From Acidimicrobiales bacterium (lineage in GTDB: Bacteria > Actinomycetota > Acidimicrobiia > Acidimicrobiales > SZUA-35): a stretch of 10,212 nucleotides of DNA. Location of the stretch: contig JABDJU010000098.1 of assembly GCA_013003325.1 (NCBI GenBank), positions 1 through 10,212 on the forward strand. Direction: 5' to 3'. Each line of letters opens with the position of its first letter. Position 1 is the stretch's first letter. This document shows, piece after piece, positions 1 to 7,070 of this stretch. Under the pieces are notes generated by a model. That model worked only from the letters and a program-made list of their open reading frames with translations, had not been told where the DNA came from and made no database searches. The translations under genes and the position numbers were made by a program.

Positions 1-438
1 GAGTTCTCCTGGAACTTCACTGGCCGAGCCAGCTTGAACGTAGTGTCGAACCTGGCCTGGCGGGACGGGGCTCGCTTGCAGCTTCATTCGAACTTCTGGT
101 CCCCCGAACTCTGGGGAGATCAGACCCAAGGATGGGACTGGGCAGTGGGTGGCATCACGCTGATGACCGACGGACAAGTCACGGCAGACATGACCCACAC
201 CTACACGTTCAACACCAAGAAGCACCCGTTCGTGGCGTTCAAGGCTCCATCGACGATCATCTTCGGTGCAACCATCGACATGACCGCCTATGAACTCGTT
301 CAGTATCTACAGGGCGAGGGCTATTCCGACGCCATGATGTTCGACGGCGGCGGATCCGTGGAGCTCAACGAGAACGGCATCGCCACGGTGGCGGGCACGG
401 ATCGGCCCGTAACCGTGTGGCTCGGTATCGGCTGCTAG
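1..438 (+). CDS. Phosphodiester glycosidase (NAGPA-like) protein, C-terminal part
   Basis: The frame is open from base 1 to a TAG stop, so only the last 145 residues are visible and the true start lies outside the window. The region around residues 80-119 reads like the end of the NAGPA/phosphodiester glycosidase domain: a segment of the form FVAFKAPSTIIFGATIDM, then a helix (TAYELVQYLQGEGYSDA), then the signature FDGGGS at about residues 114-119. In this family the Asp-Gly-Gly-Gly-Ser loop belongs to the active site that removes a sugar from a phosphodiester or related glycoside. Many bacterial members are secreted, but the N-terminus needed to check for a signal peptide is missing. The protein ends shortly after the domain (VTVWLGIGC). 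The specific substrate cannot be told. The following gene starts 148 bp downstream on the same strand. Confidence 0.75.
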   Translation, partial: EFSWNFTGRASLNVVSNLAWRDGARLQLHSNFWSPELWGDQTQGWDWAVGGITLMTDGQVTADMTHTYTFNTKKHPFVAFKAPSTIIFGATIDMTAYELVQYLQGEGYSDAMMFDGGGSVELNENGIATVAGTDRPVTVWLGIGC

Positions 439-586
439 GCCGCTCGCTCTTCGAGACCGTCACGACCCCGAGCCCTGACTACCGACGACCCATCGTGGTG
501 GCCCGGCGAGGTCGAGGCTTGTGGGGACGCCAGCGAGGCGCCGTTGTGCCACCATCGAGCCTTATGAGATCGGGGTTTAAGCGATC

Positions 587-2380
587 ATGTTGAAGTCGCT
601 TGGCGCGACGATGGCTCAAGTGGCTCAGCGGGTGCGCCCCCGCGGCTCACCCTCGGCCACCCCGCGTTTCGATCGCAACGTGTTCTTGGCCCGTCGCGCC
701 GAGCGGCGGCGGCGACGCAAAACCGTGCTCGTTCTCTCTGTCGCCTTCTTGTTGATGGTGGGTGCGTTCAGCGCTGTCTTCCACGAGCTCATGGCCCGGG
801 AAGGTCGCTCCTTCTCATGGCCTACGAGCGTCTATTGGACCCTCACAACTATGACGACGCTGGGCTTTGGCGACATCACATTCGAGTCCGACGCGGGACG
901 GATCTTCTCGGTCATCGTCCTGCTTTCGGGCTCGACGTTCCTGTTGGTGATGCTTCCGTTCGTCTTCATCCAATTCGTGTTCATCCCATGGATGGACGAA
1001 CGCGATCGACGGCGAGCGCCGCGATCATTGCCGGCGGGCACCGAAGGCCACGTCATCGTTACCTCCCAGGGGCCTGTCGAGGAAGCGTTGATCGACCGGG
1101 CGGTGCATGCCGAGGTGCCCTACGTCGTGATCGTGGAGGACGTCGACGTCGCCGGGCGTATGCACGACGAGGGACGCACGGTCATGGTGGGTAACCTCGA
1201 CGATCCACAAACCTACGAACGGGCCCGAGTCACCCAGGCCACCGTCGTCGTGGCGACACAGAACGACCAGACCAACACCAACATCGCCTTCACCGTGCGT
1301 GAGATCGCACCGCGGGTGAAGGTGGTCGCCACTGCCAACTCGCCGGCATCGGTGGACATCCTGGAGATCGCCGGTGCCAACCATGTTGTACGACTTGGTG
1401 AGATTTTGGGCGCAGCCATGGCTGCCCGCGGACTCGGTTTGGGCGGGAGGAGTCACGAGATCGGAAGCTTCGCCGGGCTCCAGATCGCCGAAGCGGGTGT
1501 GGCGGGCACTGACCTGGTCGGGCACACGCTGGCCGAGTCGAAGCTCCGGCAGCGGTTCGGGGTGGGCCTCATCGGTGTGTGGGAGCGAGGCGACTTCTCG
1601 CTGGCCACCCCCGAAACCGTACTGAGGGAATCATCGGTGCTGTTGTTGGCTGGTTCGGCCGAGCAGCTGGCCTCGTTCGATCGTGCCCTCGCCACGGACT
1701 CGCCGGCTACGGCGAGCGCCGTGATCATAGGTGGGGGTCGAGTGGGCCGAGCGATCGGCCGGGCTCTCACCGTCGTAGGCATGGACTTCACGATCGTGGA
1801 GCAGTTGGCCGAGCGAGCACGGCCCGAAGCTCGCTACGTCATCGGCGATGCCGCCGACCGCGACGTGCTGGCTGCGGCCGGGATCGACGAGGCGAGCTCG
1901 ATCTTCGTTACTTCCCACGACGACAACGTAAACGTGTACCTCACTCGGTACTGTCGCGGCCTGCGACCCGACGCTCGTATCGTTTCTCGCTCGAGGCTCG
2001 ACCGCAACGTGTCGACGCTCTACCGGGCCGGAGCGGACGCCGTGTTGTCCTATGCCGGAGCGGGGTCGGCAGCAATCTGGAACCACTTTCGTGGCGAGGA
2101 GACACTGCTGGTGGCACACGGCCTCAACCTGTTCCGAACGCCGATCCCCAGTGATCTTGCCGGCAAGACTCTGGCCGAGGCGCACGTGTACCGGCGGACC
2201 AAGTGCAACGTGGTGGCTGTGCAGCACGAGGGCAAGATCCAAGGCAACCCCGATGCCACGGCGCCGCTCCCCGCCGGCGGTGAGCTCGTGATGATCGGCA
2301 CCAACGACGCCGAGGCGAGATTTTCCGAGGTCTATCCAGGAGCCCGCCGACGTTCACTCCGTGACAGCGTCCGCCGTTGA
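587..2380 (+). CDS. Two-TM potassium channel with tandem RCK (TrkA-N/TrkA-C) domains
   Basis: This 597-aa protein should form the pore-and-gating unit of a K+ channel in the cytoplasmic membrane. An Arg-rich segment (residues 37-45) precedes TM1 (about 46-68). A pore helix follows, with the selectivity filter TLGFGD at 91-96, then TM2 (about 106-135). The cytoplasmic part holds two RCK units. RCK1 (about 153-365) has a degenerate nucleotide loop, SQGPVE at 160-165, in place of GxGxxG. RCK2 (about 376-580) has an intact loop GGGRVG at 382-387, an acidic Glu405 at the end of strand 2 and a GDA motif at 420-422. Each unit ends in a TrkA-C-like part (about 311-360 and 525-575). Two RCKs in one chain resemble GsuK-type or BK-type channels, in which one subunit contributes both halves of the gating ring. 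The ATG start has only a weak upstream GGGG; a second ATG at 611 is possible. Ligand and gating direction cannot be read from sequence. Confidence 0.9.
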   Translation: MLKSLGATMAQVAQRVRPRGSPSATPRFDRNVFLARRAERRRRRKTVLVLSVAFLLMVGAFSAVFHELMAREGRSFSWPTSVYWTLTTMTTLGFGDITFESDAGRIFSVIVLLSGSTFLLVMLPFVFIQFVFIPWMDERDRRRAPRSLPAGTEGHVIVTSQGPVEEALIDRAVHAEVPYVVIVEDVDVAGRMHDEGRTVMVGNLDDPQTYERARVTQATVVVATQNDQTNTNIAFTVREIAPRVKVVATANSPASVDILEIAGANHVVRLGEILGAAMAARGLGLGGRSHEIGSFAGLQIAEAGVAGTDLVGHTLAESKLRQRFGVGLIGVWERGDFSLATPETVLRESSVLLLAGSAEQLASFDRALATDSPATASAVIIGGGRVGRAIGRALTVVGMDFTIVEQLAERARPEARYVIGDAADRDVLAAAGIDEASSIFVTSHDDNVNVYLTRYCRGLRPDARIVSRSRLDRNVSTLYRAGADAVLSYAGAGSAAIWNHFRGEETLLVAHGLNLFRTPIPSDLAGKTLAEAHVYRRTKCNVVAVQHEGKIQGNPDATAPLPAGGELVMIGTNDAEARFSEVYPGARRRSLRDSVRR

Positions 2381-2480
2381 TCAGCGCGACTCATCGGCAC
2401 GACAGTCGAGCGTGAGGTCATCGACTCGATTGGCATCGATCCGTTGAGATCTCGCTCCTTCGAGCTGGCGGGCAGAGCGG

Positions 2481-3050
2481 CTACTCGTCGGTTTCAGTAG
2501 CGATGATTGCGGCTTCGGTCGGGTTCTCACCGACGTGGATCAGTTCCCGAACGGCATAGAAAAGCATTAGCACGATCGAGATGAAGGTGCCGCCGGTGAC
2601 GGCGCCGCCGAACAGCACTGCGTAATAGACCCCAAGGTACCAACCGCGGTCGACGTCAGCTTCGCCGAGCGGGAAGCTGAGGAACATCAGCAGGATGACC
2701 GACCCGACGATCACGGCCGTGGTGAGGGCCGCGATCTGTCGAATCCGGTTGTAGTGGCTGGCCCGGAACTCCATATCGAGTGTGATGGAGAAGGTGATGA
2801 GGGTGAGCATGAGCGCCAGGATCGTGGCGCCACCTGCGACATAGGACGACGCGGCGAATCGCACCGTCGGCAGAACGGCGTCGAGGAGTCTGCGGGCCTC
2901 GAAGCTCGACGCAGTACCAACTATCGCCATGCCGGTGAAGCCGATAAGAGCCGCGGCGATACCTCCGGCGGCAGCCCACTTGAGGTCGTCACGCCGGTCC
3001 TCGGCCTCGCTTGGGAGTTCATCGGACGCGTTCACAGCGGAATCGGTCAT
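2481..3050 (-). CDS. Four-TM membrane protein of unknown function
   Basis: I do not recognise the family. I chose the ATG at 3050 (189 aa) because GAGGA lies 4 nt upstream of it; the frame stays open to 3095, but that extension has no better start. The acidic N-terminal tail (residues 1-22) is followed by four hydrophobic segments at about 24-46, 63-92, 104-128 and 137-166, then an acidic C-terminal tail ending ATETDE. Between TM2 and TM3 lies a polar stretch with the pattern DMEFRASHYNRIRQI. The TM2 region (LMLTLITFSITLD) faintly recalls DUF2254 membrane proteins, but the protein is much shorter than that family, so I do not assign it. It converges on the potassium-channel gene, with 100 bp between the stops. 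It lies downstream of the PRC-barrel gene, with a strong hairpin in between, so it may be a separate transcript or a read-through member. Confidence 0.75.
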   Translation of the reverse strand: MTDSAVNASDELPSEAEDRRDDLKWAAAGGIAAALIGFTGMAIVGTASSFEARRLLDAVLPTVRFAASSYVAGGATILALMLTLITFSITLDMEFRASHYNRIRQIAALTTAVIVGSVILLMFLSFPLGEADVDRGWYLGVYYAVLFGGAVTGGTFISIVLMLFYAVRELIHVGENPTEAAIIATETDE

Positions 3051-3119
3051 CACTTCCTCGAGTTTCGATCGGCAGACGGAGCAAGGCGACCTCATCGAGC
3101 CGGGTCGGTCCGTCCGGAA

Positions 3120-3152
3120 CTGGGCCGACTGCTCGAATAGCAGCCGGCCCAG
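3120..3152 (-). terminator. Strong hairpin between PRC-barrel and membrane-protein genes
   Basis: Two 14-nt arms (3120-3133 and 3139-3152) enclose a 5-nt loop. Thirteen positions are Watson-Crick pairs. The remaining one (3128/3144) is A-C if transcribed from the plus strand but G-U in minus-strand RNA, so the structure is fully paired only in the transcript of the minus-strand genes. It lies about 87 nt after the PRC-barrel stop and 70 nt before the next start. No U-tract follows, as is common in high-GC actinobacteria. It could be a terminator for the PRC-barrel transcript, or a 3' or 5' stabilising or attenuating element. Confidence 0.5.
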
Positions 3153-3229
3153 TGATCGCGCTAGGCGTAGTCATACCGAAGCAGGCCGAGCGTGCCGTTT
3201 CGACCCGCGGCTCCAGCAATCGTGGGGCT

Positions 3230-3244
3230 CGATAGGTCCTATCG
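3230..3244. repeat. Short dyad CGATAGG-T-CCTATCG over the PRC-barrel stop codon
   Basis: Seven-base arms (3230-3236 and 3238-3244) are perfectly inverted around one central base, and the TAG stop (3239-3241) of the PRC-barrel gene lies inside. With a single-base centre it would not fold as a normal RNA hairpin, so if it has a function it is more likely a DNA-binding dyad. A site of this size can also arise by chance. Confidence 0.25.
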
Positions 3245-3574
3245 GTAGTAGCTGCGATGGGCGTCGGCGATGGTCGGGTCGGCGAAGTAGGGCCAGTTGT
3301 CCTCGTCGAAACCGGGAGCGCTCTCCAGCTTCTCCTTGTCGACATCCAGTACGAAGCATTCGTTGTCGGCATCGACCTGGAGTTCTTCGAAGGGCACGGC
3401 GAACAACTTGTCGCCCACGCCGAGGAAACCGCCGAAGGAGACGACGGCGAATCGGACGTTGCCGGTGGTCAGGTCGATCATTAGGTCTTTGATCGTGCCG
3501 AGGTCTTCACCGGCGGGGTTGCGGACGTTGTCGCCGTTGATGCTGGTGGACGAGAGAACGGTCGGGTTGCTCAT
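3239..3574 (-). CDS. PRC-barrel domain protein
   Basis: This 111-aa protein consists of a single PRC-barrel domain (about residues 5-82) plus a short acidic tail rich in Asp, Pro and Tyr. The domain is recognisable from the run of strands: a start like SSTSINGDNV, then NPAGEDLGTIKDLMIDLTTG, RFAVVSFGGFLGVGDKLFAV and PFEEL. PRC-barrel proteins are small beta-barrels related to the photosynthetic reaction-centre H-subunit and to RimM. Free-standing actinobacterial ones are often linked to stress or envelope adaptation, but the molecular role is unknown. I chose the ATG at 3574 because an AAAGG lies 9 nt upstream; an in-frame ATG at 3607 has no RBS and would add residues before the domain. A sigma-B/SigF-like promoter lies about 70 nt upstream of the start, suggesting stress-induced expression as its own transcript. 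Confidence 0.88.
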   Translation of the reverse strand: MSNPTVLSSTSINGDNVRNPAGEDLGTIKDLMIDLTTGNVRFAVVSFGGFLGVGDKLFAVPFEELQVDADNECFVLDVDKEKLESAPGFDEDNWPYFADPTIADAHRSYYR

Positions 3575-3643
3575 TGCTAGCTGCCTTTCGGGCTGAGTTG
3601 GGTACATAGGGGCTGGAGTGTGATTCCCAGCGATGTACAGGCC

Positions 3644-3669
3644 CTACCCGGTGCTGTTCCTTGGCAAAC
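3644..3669 (-). promoter_or_regulatory. Sigma-B/SigF-type promoter for the PRC-barrel gene
   Basis: On the minus strand GTTT (3669-3666) is followed by exactly 16 nt and then GGGTAG (3649-3644). Sigma-B of Bacillus and SigF/sigma-B of actinobacteria recognise GTTT and GGGTA boxes with about this spacing. A start about 7 nt past the -10 box would leave a leader of about 63 nt before the ATG at 3574. The same arrangement occurs upstream of the DUF6328 gene. Confidence 0.6.
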
Positions 3670-3704
3670 AAGACAACGACGAATTTCGGTTCACCGGGGT
3701 GCGA

Positions 3705-4244
3705 TCAGTCGAGTCTGCGAAAAGTTACGAGCGGGATGTAGACCCAGGCCCATCCGATGAGAGCCCCGGCCGTGGCGGTGGCGGCGATGGCGGTGGCAGC
3801 GCCGAACAGCATGCTCGACACCAGGTGGGACGTCGCTGCCATCGCCACCCCCATGGTGCAGGTGCCGGCGATGGTGAGCCAGGTCGTGACGATCAGGTGG
3901 CGACGGGATCGCCGCTTGAGGCCTGTGAGGGGTGCCCGGAACCGTTGATGGGCACTGGGTGCGATCAGGAGGATTATCGCCGCACCGGAGGCATAGAAGG
4001 CGAGCGCGTGGCTGGCGACCTCGGCGCCGGACAGGTTCGAGAACTCGGTTTGAAACGGCGCGATCAGCAGGAAGGCGAATAGAACTTGCACTCCCGGCAA
4101 CGACGTGCGGAGACCCTCGAGGAGGGCGCGGAACTCGCCGTTCACCCCGCCGCCGTCCCTCTCCTCGGAGCCGGTCTCGCTCACACCGTCCGAACCCTTC
4201 TTATGGTCCTTTGCTGATGGTCCCGGGTCACGCTTGGTGGGCAT
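3705..4244 (-). CDS. DUF6328 family membrane protein
   Basis: This 179-aa protein has a charged N-terminal tail (residues 1-36, rich in Lys, Asp, Gly and Ser) and then the segment EFRALLEGLRTSLPGVQVLF (37-56), which I associate with DUF6328. That segment runs into TM1 (about 50-66). Further membrane segments lie at about 81-96, 117-140 and 144-172, with a basic loop LKRRSRRH at about 109-116. DUF6328 proteins are small four-TM proteins of unknown function, common in actinobacteria. The ATG start is supported by GGGAG 7 nt upstream. A candidate 40-aa ORF ends 3 nt before this start, so the two could be translationally linked. A sigma-B/SigF-like promoter at 4423-4448 should drive both. The next gene downstream (PRC-barrel) has its own promoter of the same type. 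Confidence 0.85.
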   Translation of the reverse strand: MPTKRDPGPSAKDHKKGSDGVSETGSEERDGGGVNGEFRALLEGLRTSLPGVQVLFAFLLIAPFQTEFSNLSGAEVASHALAFYASGAAIILLIAPSAHQRFRAPLTGLKRRSRRHLIVTTWLTIAGTCTMGVAMAATSHLVSSMLFGAATAIAATATAGALIGWAWVYIPLVTFRRLD

Positions 4245-4247
4245 ATC

Positions 4248-4370
4248 TCAACTCCCAGTGCCTGTCGTCGACCCGCCGGTCTGGACCTGGCGTACAGCCG
4301 GCGCCGAGTCCGTTTCTCGTAGCTTCGTTCGCCGGACTGGTCGAGCGTCTCTGCCATCGTGTCGGTTCAC
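4248..4370 (-). CDS. Possible 40-aa Arg-rich small ORF ahead of the DUF6328 gene
   Basis: A GTG codon at 4370 is preceded by AAAGGAG (4384-4378) at an ideal 7-nt spacing, the strongest RBS in the window. The frame gives 40 residues beginning MNRHDGRDARPVRRTKLRE and stops with TGA only 3 nt before the DUF6328 ATG. The product is basic and polar, with no membrane segment or recognisable domain. Third-position GC (25 of 40 codons by hand count) is only modest for this genome. An overlapping ATG frame from 4357 (starting MAETLDQSGERSYEKR) has better third-position GC but no well-placed RBS, and it runs into the DUF6328 gene. It could be a real small protein, a leader peptide whose translation opens the DUF6328 start, or plain 5' leader. 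Its placement about 45 nt after the predicted start of a stress promoter favours one of the first two. Confidence 0.35.
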   Translation of the reverse strand: MNRHDGRDARPVRRTKLRETDSAPAVRQVQTGGSTTGTGS

Positions 4371-4415
4371 TCGTGTGCTCCTTTCGACTCTGATGCTCGG
4401 AACGAAACGAATTGC

Positions 4416-7070
4416 TTACGAATTACCCGGGTCGATGGAGCTTGAAACCTGGCCTTCGATGCGGGAGACGCATACCAGGACGATGTCGTCGGGTGGTCTG
4501 GCACCACCCATCACCGTCTCGACCACCGTTCCCGCCTCGAGTCGGCCCTGACGATGTGCCTCGGTCAGAACGGAGCGGAGCTGGGGAAGACCATCATCCC
4601 CGCTGCTTCGGTCGAGTTCGATCAGCCCGTCGGTATAGAGGGCCAGGGCATCGCCTGGGGCGAGGTGGAACCGGCCCGGTTCGGGAGCCTCCCGCCCGAG
4701 GCCCAGCAGAGCCGACCGGCCGTCCTTCAGCACCTCGGTCCGGCCATCGGCTCGGCTGAGGATCGGATACGGGTGGCCTGCGCAGGCGTACTGACCATCC
4801 CCGTCGGGACCGAGTGTCACGCAGGCGATGGTGGCCCACATCGTCCCGGGCGTGATACGGACGAACGCCTCGATGCTGCGAAGCACCTCGAGCGGCCCGG
4901 AGCAAGCCAGGGCAAGGGCGCGGGCTGCACTCCGGAGCTGCCCCATCGATGCCGCCGCGGCCAGACCGTGACCCACCACGTCGCCGACGATCACGTGAGT
5001 TCCGCCGTCCCTGGTCGAGACGACGTCGAACAGATCCCCTCCGACCACCAGATGTGCCGTTCCCGGCACGTAACACGTGGACAGCTCGAACCCTGCGAAG
5101 TCCGTCTCGCCGGGTGGCAGCAGACTCTGTTGCAGCGTCGTGGCCACGGAACGTTCGAGGTCGAACCGCTGGGCCCGGCCGATGGCGGCGCCAGCTTCGG
5201 CGGCCAAACCGGCCACCGCGGCCCGGATACCTGGCGTGAGCAGGGCCGAGTCGTCGAACCCGAGGACGATCATGCCGACGAGATCGCCCGACACCGCCAA
5301 CGGCAGAATCGCCGCCGCCTGCCAGCTCGACGACGGGAATCGTTCATGAGGCAAGGCATCGAGGCCGTCTCGGTCGAGATACACCGGGGCCTTGGCGTCA
5401 GCGTCTATCTCGAACAGGTGGTCCGTGTGCAGCGCTTCCCGTTGCCAGTTCTCTCCGTCTTCGTTGCCCGTCGTGGCCAACAGTTCAAGCCGGTCCTGGT
5501 CCCGGAGGTACATAGCGAGGAAGACGGCGCCGAACGCCTCCCTTCCCTGCACAGCAGCCGCCTCGGCCACTTCCTCGGTGGTCGCCGCGGCATTGAGCGA
5601 CTCCGACACGGCCAGTCGGAGGTCGGCCCGGGTCCGTGCCTCCGCTTCCGCTCGGTGCATCAGTGCCCGGTTGACGGCCCGGCTCGCCTGCTCGGCGAGA
5701 AGCTGAAGAAGCACACCATCGGCGAACTCGGGTCGATCGCCCGTGGCAAAGGTCAGCATCCAAGCTCCGATCACCCTGGCTTCGCCGATCAGCGGCAGCC
5801 CGATGGTGCGGAGGGTCTGGGCCGGCACGTCGCTCTCGGGAAATCCTGTGCGCAGCCGATCGAGTCCGACCACGTCGACGGTCTCGCCCGACCGAATGAC
5901 GAAGCATTCGGCTGACCCGGCCGACAGGTCCAGAACACGGTCGGTATCGATGTCGTCGGACCGGAGCAGTCGCACGGACGACCCGTCCTCGGTCAGCAAC
6001 GCCAAGCTGGTGTGCTGAGCGCCGAGAAGAGCGACGCTGTCGGCCTCGATCGACAGGACGACGTCCTCCAGGGACACCGCGGCCGACAACGCGGTGGAGA
6101 AGCGCAACAGGTGGTCGAGACGATCCCGACTCTGCCTCTCGGCTTCCACCGCACGGACACGCTGGACGGCTTGCTCGGTCTGTTCGGCCAACGAGGCGAC
6201 GGCACGACGCTCGGCGTCGTCGAACTGGTGGGGCAGCGCAAAGCCATAGGAGATGGCACCGAAGAGGGCACCATCGCCCGACAACGGGGCGATGGCTGCA
6301 CTCCGGTAGCCGCCGTCCTGAAGCATCTCACAAAGGATCGGGTAGTCGTCGCTGACTCGGTCGACGTCGTCGATCTCGAGCACGTCGCCGGCCACCAGTC
6401 GGCCAAGCGCCGGCCCGGTGCCTGTCAGTTCAAACGACGTCGCAGCACCGCCATCGTGCCTGGACCGGGTGACCGTCCGAAGGTCTTCACCGAAGACCCA
6501 CAATGAGCAGGAGGCTCCGACCACCGACCGCTCGCCCCGTTCGGTGACGACCTTGACGATGTCCTCCATGGATGCCGAACCGGCGAGACCCGAGACGACG
6601 TCGTACATCACTTGCAGGCGCGCCTCGGCGGCTTCGGCCGAGCGGCGCTCATAGAGCAGTTCCTGCTCGTAGCTCCTACGTTCGGCTGCTTCCACGAACA
6701 TGGCCTCGGTCCGCGTGTCTCCATCGGAGTGCGGGTGCAGCACGGAATACATCAGAACCGGCAGGCGGTTTCCGTCGATGCCCTGGAGCTGGACGGCGAT
6801 CTCGTTGACTTTCCCATTCAGGCTGAGCATGGGTCGCACGTGTGTATCGAAGTAGATGCGATCACCGGGGGCGAGCAGGTCCTGAACGGTGAGAGAGCCG
6901 ACGATGTCGTTCTCGTCGAATCCCAACCACTCGGTGAGCGTCGTGTTGACGCCGTCGATGATGTCGTCGGAACCGACTGTCAGATAGCCGAAGGGTCCGT
7001 GCTCGACGATTCTGACGACATCGAGCCGACGATCGTTGCCGCTCTGGCCGGCATTGGCCAACTCGGTCAA
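4416..7070 (-). CDS. RsbP-like phosphatase: PAS, three GAF domains, SpoIIE/PP2C
   Basis: This is a multi-domain PP2C-type Ser/Thr phosphatase of 884 aa. I chose the TTG at 7070, which overlaps the hydrolase stop as TTGA. A farther TTG at 7145 would overlap that gene by 79 bp and add only a basic, non-domain tail. Domains: PAS (about 17-125); a coiled-coil-like linker (127-155); GAF domains at about 150-303, 310-470 and 478-633; and the SpoIIE/RsbU-type phosphatase at 637-873. Catalytic features are intact: LQQSLLPP (646-653), GGDLFD (687-692), GDVVGHG (696-702), AGHP (764-767), YTDG (812-815) and PPDD (859-862). The conserved Asp residues bind the metal ions that attack a phospho-Ser or phospho-Thr, normally on a STAS anti-anti-sigma factor. 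There are no membrane segments, so it should be cytosolic. B. subtilis RsbP has PAS plus PP2C only; the three GAF modules are an enlargement. It lacks the HATPase kinase or STAS domain that some actinobacterial relatives carry, so partners must be encoded elsewhere. Confidence 0.92.
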   Translation of the reverse strand: MTELANAGQSGNDRRLDVVRIVEHGPFGYLTVGSDDIIDGVNTTLTEWLGFDENDIVGSLTVQDLLAPGDRIYFDTHVRPMLSLNGKVNEIAVQLQGIDGNRLPVLMYSVLHPHSDGDTRTEAMFVEAAERRSYEQELLYERRSAEAAEARLQVMYDVVSGLAGSASMEDIVKVVTERGERSVVGASCSLWVFGEDLRTVTRSRHDGGAATSFELTGTGPALGRLVAGDVLEIDDVDRVSDDYPILCEMLQDGGYRSAAIAPLSGDGALFGAISYGFALPHQFDDAERRAVASLAEQTEQAVQRVRAVEAERQSRDRLDHLLRFSTALSAAVSLEDVVLSIEADSVALLGAQHTSLALLTEDGSSVRLLRSDDIDTDRVLDLSAGSAECFVIRSGETVDVVGLDRLRTGFPESDVPAQTLRTIGLPLIGEARVIGAWMLTFATGDRPEFADGVLLQLLAEQASRAVNRALMHRAEAEARTRADLRLAVSESLNAAATTEEVAEAAAVQGREAFGAVFLAMYLRDQDRLELLATTGNEDGENWQREALHTDHLFEIDADAKAPVYLDRDGLDALPHERFPSSSWQAAAILPLAVSGDLVGMIVLGFDDSALLTPGIRAAVAGLAAEAGAAIGRAQRFDLERSVATTLQQSLLPPGETDFAGFELSTCYVPGTAHLVVGGDLFDVVSTRDGGTHVIVGDVVGHGLAAAASMGQLRSAARALALACSGPLEVLRSIEAFVRITPGTMWATIACVTLGPDGDGQYACAGHPYPILSRADGRTEVLKDGRSALLGLGREAPEPGRFHLAPGDALALYTDGLIELDRSSGDDGLPQLRSVLTEAHRQGRLEAGTVVETVMGGARPPDDIVLVCVSRIEGQVSSSIDPGNS
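4423..4448 (-). promoter_or_regulatory. Sigma-B/SigF-type promoter inside the end of the phosphatase gene
   Basis: On the minus strand GTTT (4448-4445) is followed by 16 nt and then GGGTAA (4428-4423). Both boxes are within the last codons of the phosphatase gene, and the predicted start falls at about its stop codon. Box sequences and spacing match the site before the PRC-barrel gene. It would drive the small ORF at 4370 and the DUF6328 gene at 4244. Confidence 0.6.

Noticed and set aside
496..554. Inverted 7-mers TGGTGGC and GCCACCA before the potassium-channel gene
   Set aside because: The arms are short with a 45-nt loop and simple composition, so chance is a sufficient explanation.
2408..2457. 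Imperfect inverted repeat GAGCGTGAG / CTCGCTC between the convergent channel and membrane-protein genes
   Set aside because: The arms pair only with a bulge, the loop is over 30 nt and there is no U-tract, so it is too weak to call a terminator, although the position suits one.
4554..5915. Long open frame on the plus strand (453 codons) opposite the phosphatase gene
   Set aside because: It is the antisense shadow of a GC-rich coding region: no RBS, no domain-like segments, and composition rich in Arg, Gly, Gln and His as expected of a shadow. The minus strand carries a complete domain series.
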